From Mycolicibacillus koreensis (lineage in GTDB: Bacteria; Actinomycetota; Actinomycetes; Mycobacteriales; Mycobacteriaceae): a stretch of 56,616 nt of DNA. Made by a program: the position numbers and the translations under genes. Positions 1 through 7,080 of this stretch are shown one piece after another. Within the stretch, counting starts at the first letter, position 1, and the number at the start of each line of letters is the position of its first letter. The notes under the pieces are model-generated. The model saw only the letters and a program-made list of their open reading frames with translations. It was not told where the DNA came from and did not search any database. The stretch spans positions 1-56,616 of the forward strand of contig NZ_NCXO01000027.1 in the NCBI RefSeq assembly GCF_002104795.1, written 5' to 3'.

Positions 1-15
1 CCTTCAATCATTTGG

Positions 16-550
16 CTACGACACGCCGGTCACCAAGATCAGGTCCCGACTCGTACACCACTCTGGTGGACGCAACCCTTGAAGGATCATGTTGGCCCCG
101 ACCATGCCCAGGAGGAGGGCGCCGCCGTCACCGCCGAGTGGGGCTGGCAGCGTGTCAGCCAAGGCCACCAGAGGTGGTCCGCTCAGCATTGAAAATAGAG
201 ATGGTGTGTCCATCAGGTCGGTAGACGGACCAATCAAGGTGTTCAGGAAATCTACGGAGACGCTAGGTAACTGGCCCGGGTGCGGTGAGAAGGTGTTGCC
301 CCATACTTGCTAACTGACCTGGGAAGCCCAGCACGAACCCGCCAAGGTTTTCTGCTGATGCGCCGAATGCGGTAATCCAGTCTTCGGCCGCATCGGTAAC
401 GGAGCTAGATAGCTCGACCGCGGTTGCAATCGCGTTGCTTTGGCTGATCTGCACGTTTGAAATCTGCGATGCTAGTGGAGCGATCGCAATCAACCCCGCT
501 CCCGTAAACGCCACGCTGACAGACGCTGGTGATCGAAGTGCGCTCTGCAT
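16..550 (-). pseudogene. Frameshifted, truncated GjpA-like exported protein
   Basis: The N-terminal part (ATG at 550, starting MQSALRSPAS) reads as an exported mycobacterial protein with an Ala-rich signal segment and stops at 263. A +1/-1 shift near 260 restores the frame (…QLPSVSVDFLNTLIGP…), which then runs to a stop at 16, about 178 codons in all. The N-terminus and the AT-rich upstream block resemble the intact gene at 1616-2614, so I read this as a decayed paralogue of the same porin-like (GjpA-type) family. It is shorter than its intact relatives (332 and 367 residues), so it is both frameshifted and truncated. A sequencing error at one position is possible but would not explain the short length. 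Confidence 0.6.
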
Positions 551-714
551 GGTGATCGTCCCCTCGGCCCATGGAAAGCTCCTTTTGGAGCCTGACGTGA
601 ACGTAGAATTATTTTTTCCTGAAAAACACTGTAAGAAAACTTATATTATGGGGTGTGGCACGACTCCGGTGCCAGCCATGTGATTCATCGTCCCTTCCGC
701 CCCCTCCCCGGGGC

Positions 715-946
715 CACAGGAACCCGCCCCAAAACGGTGCTCACTGATACCTGTGGGGCAGTCGAGATCGACGTGGCGCGGGACCCGGCCGGCAGCTTTG
801 AGCCGCGGATCGTCAAGAAATCCAGCACCGGATTACCGATGTCGATGAGGTGGTGTTGTCGTTGTATGCGCGTGGGTTGACCACCGGGGAGATCAGTGCC
901 CATTTCGCCGATATCTACGGCGCCCAGGTCTCCAAGGATGAGCGGG
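715..946 (+). pseudogene. IS256-family transposase remnant
   Basis: Two frames joined at about position 820 give a stretch typical of the N-terminal third of IS256-type (mutator) transposases: RPKTVLTDTCGAVEIDVARD, then SFEPRIVKK, then DEVVLSLYARGLTTGEISAH followed by FADIYGAQVSKDE. One base is missing between the two parts, and nothing transposase-like continues after 946. No start codon, catalytic DDE region or terminal inverted repeat remains. It is a dead fragment and marks this end of the window as a site of past insertion. Confidence 0.75.
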
Positions 947-966
947 TGCCACATAAGCGATGCCGG

Positions 967-1454
967 TCAGGAGGCCGCACCGACTCGGGGACGGCCGGGC
1001 TTACGTTCCCAACCGCACCCGAACACACGCACCGCGTTCGCATCCCACACTGCACCACCACGCAATTCTGCCAGTGGAGCCGGAAACGTGGGAAGGTCGC
1101 GAAGTTGATGGGACACGCTGTCGCGACACCCCCAGTTCAACGGCGATCTCGGCTGCGCTCATCAGCTCGGGCATGCTCGGAGACGCGGCTCGCTGTGCAT
1201 ACTCCTTCTCGCGCACAACCTCCACACCAACCGGCTGGGCGCCGATCAGCGCCGAAAGCTCATGCGCCATGTTGACAGCGCGTCGAACATCTCCACGGAG
1301 CCGTCCACCCAGACCGTCACGTAGAACCCGTGCCGGGAATGCGGGCGACGGGCCCGTCGATCTCATCGAGCACGGTAGCCCAGTGATCCATGACCGCGGC
1401 GTCGAGGTCCAAGTCGAAGGTGTACGTCAGCACCCAATCATTTGTCTCAATCAT
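967..1454 (-). pseudogene. Multiply frameshifted small HTH protein
   Basis: Starting at the ATG at 1454 (MIETNDWVLTYTFDLDLD), a coherent protein can be followed only by switching frame at about 1325, 1275 and 1115. The pieces are DAAVMDHWATVLDEIDGPVA, FYVTVWVDGSVEMFDALS, MAHELSALIGAQPVGVEVV, MSAAEIAVELGVSRQRVHQL and FPAPLAELRGGAVWDANAV, ending at a stop at 967. The segment AAEIAVELGVSRQRVHQL is a helix-turn-helix of the excisionase/MerR-like kind. At least three independent shifts mean a pseudogene. Its function was probably DNA binding, but the target is unknown. Confidence 0.6.
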
Positions 1455-1498
1455 CAGACTTGGTCTCCCTGCTGCAGCGCCACGTCGACGTCGATGAC

Positions 1499-1555
1499 GA
1501 AGGCCTCCGGTTTGTGAAGCGGTGTTGAGGGGACACTTCACAACCGGAGGCCTTC
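1499..1555. repeat. 20-bp inverted repeat, probable terminator or element end
   Basis: Arms 1499-1519 and 1536-1555 are complementary over 20 bases, with a single extra T in the left arm. The stem begins GAAGGCCTCCGGTT, and the loop is 16 bases. No T-run follows on either strand. It lies between the broken HTH gene and the 3' end of the intact exported-protein gene, so it could serve as a bidirectional terminator. It could also be a remnant of an insertion-element terminus. Confidence 0.55.
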
Positions 1556-1615
1556 TCCCCGTCACCTGAGACGGGTTGATCTCCACTCATCGACCAGCGC
1601 GGCTGGACATCTGAA

Positions 1616-2614
1616 TCAGCCCAGCAGCGCCTGCATCAACATCGCGGGGATCTGGGTGAACAGGTCGGGCAGGAAACCAAAGTTGTCCAGCAGACCGCTC
1701 AGGTCGCCAATACCCAAATCACCAAGGCTGAAGCCATCGAATACCGACGCCATCATGGATCCGAAATCGGGCAGACCAAAATCACCCAAGCTGCCCAAAC
1801 TGAAGGCTGAATCGTTGACGATCGCGCCGGCGAACGCCTGCGGAAGCGCATTAAGCACCGTGTTGATGATGCCACTGGAACCATCAAGGAATCCGATTGT
1901 GCCGTCCGGACCTTCGTTAATTAGCGCACCCAGAATCTCGCCAGGAGCACCGATGGCGGCGGCAAAGGCTTCTACCGGATCAGCGCCCATCAACCCATCC
2001 ACCACGGCTTGCCCACTGTCACCTGCGGCACTTACGGCTCCGATCACCGGAGACAGAGCTCCGAGCGCCCCGAGCAGCAGCGGCAGAGTGCTCGCCTGAA
2101 TGCCATCGGCCAGGTTCTGCACCATGGTGTGCGGAATACTGATGACGGCCACCAGGTCGTTGAGGTTGCCCAAGAATGGCGCCAGCAAGGTATTGGTGAC
2201 GACCCCTTCAAGGAAAGCGTCGGCCGCTCCCGCGATATTGAGCTCAGCCAGATCGGTGAACACAGGCGCCAGGTTGTCGGGCAGATCAGTCAGCGCCGTG
2301 ACAAAGTCGGAACCAACCCCAGTCAAGGTGTTGATAAGACTCTCGCCGTAGCCAAGTTGGTTACCCAGTACCGTCGTCAGGATCGGCATCGGACTACCAA
2401 GCCAAGTGCTGGCAATCTCGGTCATGTTGGTGAATGCCCCGCCGACCAGGTCAATGTACGGCGTTACCGCATCGGTCACGGCGGTCAACGCCAGATCGGC
2501 CTCAGTTAACGTTAGATGAGAATCAGGCGGCGCAGCCACAGGTGCGGCGACAAGCATCCCAGCGGTCGCTAACGCCATACCCGCAGTTAAGTACGGTCGC
2601 ATGGTCTCAGACAC
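1616..2614 (-). CDS. GjpA-like exported porin-family protein
   Basis: This 332-residue protein starts at GTG 2614, preceded by AAGGAGG at good spacing. The N-terminus (MSETMRPYLTAGMALATAGM…VAAP) is a signal peptide, and the mature part is rich in Leu, Gly, Ala and Asp with almost no Cys or Lys. This matches the mycobacterial group usually annotated as outer-membrane porin GjpA, whose members begin with an RPY-TAG-AL segment. The role in the outer membrane is inferred from that naming and is not shown by any motif. The gene at 4010-5113 and the broken gene at 16-550 are relatives. The upstream region is AT-rich, unlike the rest of the window. Confidence 0.65.
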   Translation of the reverse strand: MSETMRPYLTAGMALATAGMLVAAPVAAPPDSHLTLTEADLALTAVTDAVTPYIDLVGGAFTNMTEIASTWLGSPMPILTTVLGNQLGYGESLINTLTGVGSDFVTALTDLPDNLAPVFTDLAELNIAGAADAFLEGVVTNTLLAPFLGNLNDLVAVISIPHTMVQNLADGIQASTLPLLLGALGALSPVIGAVSAAGDSGQAVVDGLMGADPVEAFAAAIGAPGEILGALINEGPDGTIGFLDGSSGIINTVLNALPQAFAGAIVNDSAFSLGSLGDFGLPDFGSMMASVFDGFSLGDLGIGDLSGLLDNFGFLPDLFTQIPAMLMQALLG

Positions 2615-2640
2615 GAATCCTCCTTGATGTGTGCTTCATG

Positions 2641-2700
2641 GACCGACGTAACTTTACTTATATTTTCCTGAATCGTCTATAAGTCGTCTTAGGTAAGGCT
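2641..2700 (-). promoter_or_regulatory. AT-rich upstream block with IdeR-like half-site
   Basis: Upstream of the GTG at 2614 lies a block reading TATTTTCCTGAA…TATAAG on the plus strand. It is matched by TTTTTTCCTGAA…TGTAAG upstream of the broken relative (around 607-636), so both copies keep a common promoter segment. At 2689-2700 the plus strand reads TTAGGTAAGGCT, which fits 11 of 12 positions of the left half of the iron-regulator IdeR consensus (TTAGGTTAGGCT…). The right half is absent. Iron control is only a possibility. Confidence 0.35.
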
Positions 2701-2706
2701 CGGGGC

Positions 2707-2880
2707 ATGCTCCTGGCACAGACCTCCAACCTGCCGTTCTCCCGCTGGGGACAGGTGTTTGGCGAGGCCATCATCGCCTCAGCCACGATCGACCTCATCG
2801 TCCACCACGCCGACGTCATCGCCCTGGAAGGTGAGGCCGCCCGATCTCATGACGTGGTCCTCACGACAGCGAGCAGGTAG
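2707..2880 (+). pseudogene. C-terminal remnant of IS21-family istB helper ATPase
   Basis: The reading frame 2707-2880 (57 codons) encodes TSNLPFSRWGQVFGEAIIAS followed by ATIDLIVHHADVIALEGEAAR. This is the conserved C-terminal end of IstB-type ATP-binding proteins of IS21-family elements. The AAA+ core and the istA transposase are missing. The fragment ends 9 bases before the erm leader peptide, so the erm transcription start probably lies in or directly next to former IS sequence. Confidence 0.75.
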
Positions 2881-2889
2881 GGTGCGGCC

Positions 2890-2934
2890 GTGGGCACTAC
2901 CAGCATCGCCGTGACGAGGTTCCGCCGCTTCTAG
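2890..2934 (+). CDS. Putative erm leader peptide (14 aa)
   Basis: GTG at 2890 opens a 14-residue frame, MGTTSIAVTRFRRF, that ends at the TAG at 2934, 112 bases before erm. The segment TSIAV is the same as in the ErmA-type leader (TSIAVV), where macrolide-bound ribosomes stall. It is followed by RFR, an Arg-X-Arg arrest motif of the ErmD-type class. A TAGGGT at 2878-2883 lies six bases before the GTG and could be a -10 element for leaderless translation. The role as a drug-sensing stalling peptide is inferred from motif and position. Confidence 0.6.
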   Translation: MGTTSIAVTRFRRF

Positions 2935-3036
2935 CGGTGGACCGCGACTCTTCTTTCTTTTTGCGCTCCGCCGCTCTCAGCGCACCAGCTGGGCGGCTTC
3001 TTCGTGCTGCCCGGGCCACCCCATCACTGCCCGGAG
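2922..3036 (+). promoter_or_regulatory. Attenuator-like hairpins between leader peptide and erm
   Basis: Several stems can form in the leader RNA. CCGCCGC (2922-2928) pairs with GCGGTGG (2934-2940) across the leader stop codon. TGCGCT (2962-2967) pairs with AGCGCA (2979-2984). GGGCGGC (2991-2997) pairs with GCTGCCC (3006-3012). CCGGGC (3011-3016) pairs with GCCCGG (3029-3034). The last stem covers part of the erm Shine-Dalgarno CGGAG (3032-3036). Its left arm shares bases 3011-3012 with the preceding stem, so those two are mutually exclusive. This is the classical layout of translational attenuation in inducible erm genes. The folding was read by eye. Confidence 0.55.
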
Positions 3037-3046
3037 TCCCTTCGCG

Positions 3047-3859
3047 ATGCCTACCTACCGTGGCGGCCGACACGAGTTCGGCCAGAACTTTCTCACCGAC
3101 ACCACAACGGTCGACGCGATCGTCGACCTCGTTGCCCGCACCGGCGGGCCGATCATCGAAATCGGTCCCGGCCGCGGGGCGTTGCCCCTTCCCCTGCAGG
3201 CCCTGCGCCGGCCGATCACCGCCGTGGAGATCGATTCCCGACACGTGCGAGCGCTACGGCCGCAGGTGAAGTCCCGGACCACCGTCGTCCACGACGACTT
3301 CCTGCGATTCCGGCTACCCCGAACACCGCACACCGTCGTGGGCAACCTGCCGTTTCACCAAACCACCGCGATCCTGCGCCGGCTCCTGCACGCCGACCAC
3401 TGGATGACCGCGGTGCTGCTTGTGCAGTGGGAGGTCGCCCGCCGCCGCGCGGCGGTGGGCGGCGCGACGATGATGACCGCCCAGTTCTGGCCGTGGTACG
3501 ACTTCACACTCGAAAGCCAGGTTCCGGCAGCGGCGTTCACGCCGCAACCGGGAGTCGACGCGGGCCTGATGACCATCACCCGACGCGCCGTCCCCCTCGT
3601 CGACCCCACACAACACCGGCAGTACCGCTCCTTTGTTCATGCCGTCTTTACCAGCAGGGGCCGCGGCCTGCGACAGATCCTGCCGCGGGTTGCAGGACCG
3701 CGAGCCGGATCAGCGGTCAAGAGTTGGATTGCAGCGCAGTCAATCTCCGACAGATCCTTGCCGCGTGACCTGACACCCGAGCAGTGGTCAGAACTGTTCG
3801 CCCTCACCGCCCGGCACGTCACGGACATCCGTCGTACGCGCCCCAGGCCTCGACGCTGA
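3047..3859 (+). CDS. erm: Erm 23S rRNA adenine N6-methyltransferase
   Basis: This 270-residue protein of the Erm/KsgA family methylates the macrolide-binding adenine (A2058) of 23S rRNA and confers macrolide-lincosamide-streptogramin resistance. Visible motifs are HEFGQNFL near residue 9, the SAM-binding loop EIGPGRGALPLPL (around 38-50), the acidic AVEID (around 59), DDF and the catalytic VVGNLPFHQTTAIL (around 97-110). The N-L-P-F catalytic motif and overall form resemble the mycobacterial erm(37)-erm(41) group. An Arg-rich tail follows. The start is the ATG at 3047, with CGGAG ten bases upstream. It is flanked by IS remnants and a leader peptide, which suggests acquisition and inducible expression. 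Confidence 0.92.
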   Translation: MPTYRGGRHEFGQNFLTDTTTVDAIVDLVARTGGPIIEIGPGRGALPLPLQALRRPITAVEIDSRHVRALRPQVKSRTTVVHDDFLRFRLPRTPHTVVGNLPFHQTTAILRRLLHADHWMTAVLLVQWEVARRRAAVGGATMMTAQFWPWYDFTLESQVPAAAFTPQPGVDAGLMTITRRAVPLVDPTQHRQYRSFVHAVFTSRGRGLRQILPRVAGPRAGSAVKSWIAAQSISDRSLPRDLTPEQWSELFALTARHVTDIRRTRPRPRR

Positions 3860-4009
3860 TCCGCCCACCGCCCCGAACGCTTCGACAACCGACTCGACTT
3901 GCGCCGGTTCATAACTCGGGTTACTTACTTTCGGCCCTAATCCGCTGTGAACACACAGATTATTCTCAGGTGTATCGATGAGGTGAGATACCGGCCACAG
4001 GGGGTTGCC

Positions 4010-5113
4010 ATGTCCACCACCGTCCGCCCCAGGACCACCGGCAGCGTCGCCCTGGCGAGCGTCGCCATGATCGCTGCCATCCCGCTGCTGGCGCCACCGG
4101 GCGCGCCCGCCGTTGACATCCCCGACGCGGTCTACGATGTCGACCTCACCTCGTTGAGCGATCCGATCGGCCCCTGGGTGGACACCCTCGACCACGCGGT
4201 CGCCAACATCACCGGCCTGTTCACCGGGTGGGACGCCGCCCCCTTCGCGGCCGCACAGCAGTTGGCCGTCAACCAGATCGCCCACCTGGACGCCCTGTTG
4301 GACAATCCTCTCGTCCTCGGTGGTGTCCTCCAAGATGCCGGCGCCCACCTGTTGGGAGCGCTGGGTGCACCGTCGGGATTCGTTCCGTTCGACCATCTCG
4401 TATCGCTGCCGATTGGCACCTCCACCGGTGCCGCATTTCTCGGAGGCAACGAGGTGCCGTACCTGACCATGCTGGCGGCGAGTCTCCTCAGCGGCGACCC
4501 GCTGCAAGCCGGTGTCATCGGCTTCAGCGGCTCACCGCTCAGCGGTTTACTGCTCGGTGTCGCGGGCCCGGTCATCAGCCCGGTGGTGGCGCTGGCCGAC
4601 GATCTGCAGTCGGCGATCGGCGCGCTCACCTCAACGGATCCGCTCGCTGCCCTCGACTGGCTGGTCGATATCCCCGCCCACATGACCGACGCGTTTCTCA
4701 ACGGCGAGGAATACCTCGACCTGACCTCGCTGATCACCCCGCTGCTCAACGCGGTGATGGCCCCGTTGGGTGGCGCGTTCCCTTCCGTTCCGGTCGGCCT
4801 GCAGATGGGCGGGCTGCTCAGCGGCCCGTCGGGCTTGTTGGACGCCGGGACACTGTTCGGCGCGTTGGACACCCCGACCGCGTCCATGTTCCACGGTGCC
4901 GGCGTCGGCCCCATCGGGGCTCTTCTTGAGCTGCCGCAGGCCATCGCCGTCGGCCTGGGCTGGAACCCGGCTGCGCTGATCGCCGGTGGCGGTTTCATGC
5001 CGCTAGATGTGTTCGGGGCCGGGCCCTTCGATCTCGCCCTGCTGGGGCCACTGGCGAATCTGCTCGACATTCCCGGCCTGCTGCTCAACGGGCTGCTGAT
5101 GGCGCTGTCCTGA
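4010..5113 (+). CDS. GjpA-like exported porin-family protein
   Basis: This 367-residue exported protein starts at ATG 4010 (MSTTVRPRTTGSVALASVAM…), preceded by AGGGGG. An in-frame upstream extension to 3947 lacks a ribosome-binding site and breaks the signal peptide. The signal segment ends near PPGAPA, and the mature chain is hydrophobic, Leu/Gly/Ala/Pro-rich and acidic with very few Lys or Cys residues. Compared with the protein at 1616-2614, it shares the N-terminal TVRP/TMRP pattern and the composition but not close sequence. I place it in the GjpA porin-like group. No enzymatic motif is visible. The gene stands alone between erm and a convergent membrane-protein gene. Confidence 0.6.
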   Translation: MSTTVRPRTTGSVALASVAMIAAIPLLAPPGAPAVDIPDAVYDVDLTSLSDPIGPWVDTLDHAVANITGLFTGWDAAPFAAAQQLAVNQIAHLDALLDNPLVLGGVLQDAGAHLLGALGAPSGFVPFDHLVSLPIGTSTGAAFLGGNEVPYLTMLAASLLSGDPLQAGVIGFSGSPLSGLLLGVAGPVISPVVALADDLQSAIGALTSTDPLAALDWLVDIPAHMTDAFLNGEEYLDLTSLITPLLNAVMAPLGGAFPSVPVGLQMGGLLSGPSGLLDAGTLFGALDTPTASMFHGAGVGPIGALLELPQAIAVGLGWNPAALIAGGGFMPLDVFGAGPFDLALLGPLANLLDIPGLLLNGLLMALS

Positions 5114-5177
5114 CGGACCCGGGTTTCACCGGTTGGCGCGGCGGGCTCGTCGTCGTCGAGGCGCTCCGCCATCGGGG

Positions 5178-5495
5178 TCATCGGGCACGCTGATGCGCAG
5201 CCCCCGCCCCCGGATCCGACCGCCCGATCAGCGCCCACCAGAACTCCGCGGGGATCTCGGTACCGGAGCGCAGCACCTGGGCCAGCCCGACGGCCATCGC
5301 CACCCCGAGCAGCCCCAGGTAGAGCCCGGTCAGCCCGATCAGCCACCACGCCACCGCGGTGAGCACCGGCCACGGGGAGAGCACCACCAGGATCGGCGCG
5401 AAGATGAATCCGGTCCCCACATACCAGGCGGAGCCGGCCCGATCGGCCAGCATCACCCGCCGCAACCAGGTGGGCATCGGCGCGTCGGTGGGCAT
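5178..5495 (-). CDS. Small two-helix membrane protein
   Basis: This 105-residue protein starts at ATG 5495, with AAGGAGG directly upstream. After a short charged N-terminus (MPTDAPMPTWLRRVMLADRA) come two or three hydrophobic segments: AWYVGTGFIFAPILVVLSPW, then VAWWLIGLTGLYLGLLGVAM continuing to VGLAQVL. A soluble tail ends in a His/Arg-rich stretch. It lies two genes away from tetR and directly after the tiny gene at 5506-5628 (a 10-base gap), so the two are probably co-transcribed and controlled by the TetR protein. The function is unknown. A transport partner or membrane-stress protein is possible. Confidence 0.7.
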   Translation of the reverse strand: MPTDAPMPTWLRRVMLADRAGSAWYVGTGFIFAPILVVLSPWPVLTAVAWWLIGLTGLYLGLLGVAMAVGLAQVLRSGTEIPAEFWWALIGRSDPGAGAAHQRAR

Positions 5496-5505
5496 GGCGG
5501 CCTCC

Positions 5506-5628
5506 TTACTCGGCGGGTCCCCGTTCGGCGGTGAGGATCCCCAACCAGTCATCGACGCGGCACGACACCAGATTCGGGGCGCTGAACCGGGCAGCGCGGC
5601 GGTCATAACCCCACCGTAACAGAAACAT
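5506..5628 (-). CDS. Small 40-aa protein under TetR control
   Basis: The frame 5628-5506 encodes 40 residues (MFLLRWGYDRRAARFSAPNL…DDWLGILTAERGPAE) and ends 10 bases before the next gene, with that gene's ribosome-binding site in the gap. The ATG lies inside the palindrome at 5627-5643, and CTATAT/TATATA sits about 12 bases upstream, so a leaderless transcript is likely. The sequence is basic in its first half and acidic in its second. I do not recognise the family. The operon position, spacing and operator overlap make it more likely to be real than chance. Confidence 0.5.
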   Translation of the reverse strand: MFLLRWGYDRRAARFSAPNLVSCRVDDWLGILTAERGPAE

Positions 5629-5643
5629 ACCGCCGTGCGGTAT
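5627..5643. promoter_or_regulatory. Palindromic TetR operator
   Basis: ATACCGC-CGT-GCGGTAT is a perfect 7+3+7 inverted repeat in the 41-base gap between the divergent tetR (5670) and the 5628 gene. It covers the minus-strand start codon and lies close to TATATA, which could act as -10 for either direction. Binding here would repress both genes. Confidence 0.7.
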
Positions 5644-5669
5644 ATAGGAAAATCGGGTAGTTTCACGCC

Positions 5670-6269
5670 ATGCCCACCGAACGCACTCCCCAGCATGAGC
5701 GGCGCGCCCAGACCCGCGCCGCCCTGCTGCGCGCCGCCGGGCAGGTCTTCGCCGAGCACGGCTATCACGGCGCCACGCTGGAGGACGTCTACCGCGGCGC
5801 GGGGGTCTCCCGCGGGGCGCTGTATCACTACTTCTCCTCCAAGCGGGAGCTGTTCGCCGCACTGCTGGCCGACCGTCTCGCCGACGCCGCCGCAGCCGCC
5901 GACTTCGAGACCCTCGGCGACGGCGCCGACCCGATCGCGACGTTTCTGCACCGGGTGGGCCGCGACCCGCGCTGGCTGCCGCTGCTGCTGGAGTTCCTGG
6001 CCCTGGGCGCCCGGGACGTCGCCACCGGCGAGAGCGTGCGCACCCATTTCATCCGCCCGGCCCGCGGCATCGCCGCCGCCGCCACCGCCGGCCTCACCGG
6101 CGACGACACCGTGCTGAGCGCCGAGGAGTTGGCAATCACCACCACCGCGCTGATCAACGGGCTGGCCATCGAGCGGGCCTTCGACCCCGACGCGGTGCCC
6201 GAGGATCTGGGCGCGCGGGTGTTCGCCGTGCTCACCGCGGGGCTGCGCTCGGCCGCCGACCCACGCTGA
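5670..6269 (+). CDS. TetR-family transcriptional regulator
   Basis: This 199-residue repressor has a typical N-terminal TetR domain. Helix 1 is TRAALLRAAGQVFAEHGYHG, and the helix-turn-helix is TLEDVYRGAGVSRGALYHYF followed by SSKRELFAALL (about residues 30-62). The C-terminal ligand domain (about 75-199) carries no residue pattern that reveals the effector. It is divergent from two small membrane-associated genes, with a perfect palindrome between them that is the likely operator. It therefore probably represses itself and that operon in answer to a small molecule. Confidence 0.9.
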   Translation: MPTERTPQHERRAQTRAALLRAAGQVFAEHGYHGATLEDVYRGAGVSRGALYHYFSSKRELFAALLADRLADAAAAADFETLGDGADPIATFLHRVGRDPRWLPLLLEFLALGARDVATGESVRTHFIRPARGIAAAATAGLTGDDTVLSAEELAITTTALINGLAIERAFDPDAVPEDLGARVFAVLTAGLRSAADPR

Positions 6270-6285
6270 TCCCCGCGGGACACAT

Positions 6286-6334
6286 CTACGCGCTTTGGAC
6301 GATGTTGTTTTGTCCGCGGCGCCCGATAGTCGGG
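6286..6334 (+). promoter_or_regulatory. Shared upstream motif, copy A
   Basis: The block CTACGCGCTTTGGACGATGT continues to TG, and 16 bases later CGATAGTCGGG follows, ending two bases before the ATG of the secreted-protein gene at 6337. A nearly identical block with the same layout stands at 23984-24033 before another small exported-protein gene. GATAGT could be a -10 element for a near-leaderless transcript. The upstream conserved part would then be a -35 region or activator site. Confidence 0.5.
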
Positions 6335-6336
6335 CC

Positions 6337-7068
6337 ATGAAGACTCTCCAACTGGCCGCAGCCGGCGCCCTCGCGGTGACCGCGATGTTCTCCTCCGGCA
6401 CGCTCACCGGTGCGATCGCGGCCGCCCACGCCGACTGCGGATGGCTCGACGGCGTCGCCACCCTGGGCGTCAGCTGTCTGGTGACCGGCCTCGACACCGA
6501 CGGGAGCCGGCCCAGCTGCCCGCCCGGGTGGGTGGACATGGGCCTGCGCCAGGACCCCGACGGGCTGAAGCTGCTGTGCTACGACCCGAATTCCGAACCG
6601 GTGCAGACCGACGCACAGGCACGGGTCGGCATGACCTGCCCGGACGGGACTTTTGTCGACACCAGCCAGGAAACCGAACTCCCGAAGAAATCGGTGGTCT
6701 GCGCCGGGCACGGGTACCCGCAGAACCCGCCGGACTCGCCGCCGAAACACGAAGGCCCCTGCCCGGAGGGCTACGAAGAGTGGAACGGTGAATGTCCGCG
6801 GCCGTGCCCGGAGGGCAAGGAGCACCGGCCCAACGGTCAGTGCGCCTGCCCGGACGGGACCGAAGAATACGGCGGCCAGTGCCTGCCCCCGTGCCCCGAC
6901 GGCCAGCCCCGCCGGTGGGGCAGCGGCTGCGCCGACCCTCAGCCGCCCGACACCCCTCCGGAAGCGCCGAAGTTCCACGGCTGCCAATGGTTCCCGCTGC
7001 CACCGGTGCGGACCCCGATCGATGTCCCGTGCCAGTTCGGCCAGATCGACACCGGGCCGATGCCGTGA
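6337..7068 (+). CDS. Secreted Cys-rich protein with CPxG repeats
   Basis: This 243-residue protein has a signal peptide (MKTLQLAAAGALAVTAMFSS…AAAHA) followed by a mature part with 16 cysteines, an even number that fits disulfide pairing. The motif C-P-[P/D/E]-G occurs six times (CPPG, CPDG, CPEG, CPEG, CPDG, CPDG), mostly in the middle of the protein, with spacing reminiscent of small EGF/TIL-like knots. The linker regions are rich in Pro and Glu. I know no assigned function. The ATG at 6337 is chosen because the signal peptide begins there. An upstream in-frame ATG-like extension would cover the promoter motif. It ends 12 bases from the convergent P-type ATPase gene. Confidence 0.75.
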   Translation: MKTLQLAAAGALAVTAMFSSGTLTGAIAAAHADCGWLDGVATLGVSCLVTGLDTDGSRPSCPPGWVDMGLRQDPDGLKLLCYDPNSEPVQTDAQARVGMTCPDGTFVDTSQETELPKKSVVCAGHGYPQNPPDSPPKHEGPCPEGYEEWNGECPRPCPEGKEHRPNGQCACPDGTEEYGGQCLPPCPDGQPRRWGSGCADPQPPDTPPEAPKFHGCQWFPLPPVRTPIDVPCQFGQIDTGPMP

Positions 7069-7080
7069 GCCGGGGGCGAC

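Noticed and set aside
3947..4009. Upstream extension of the porin-like gene to ATG 3947
   Set aside because: It would put a charged stretch ahead of the signal peptide and ignore the AGGGGG site before ATG 4010.
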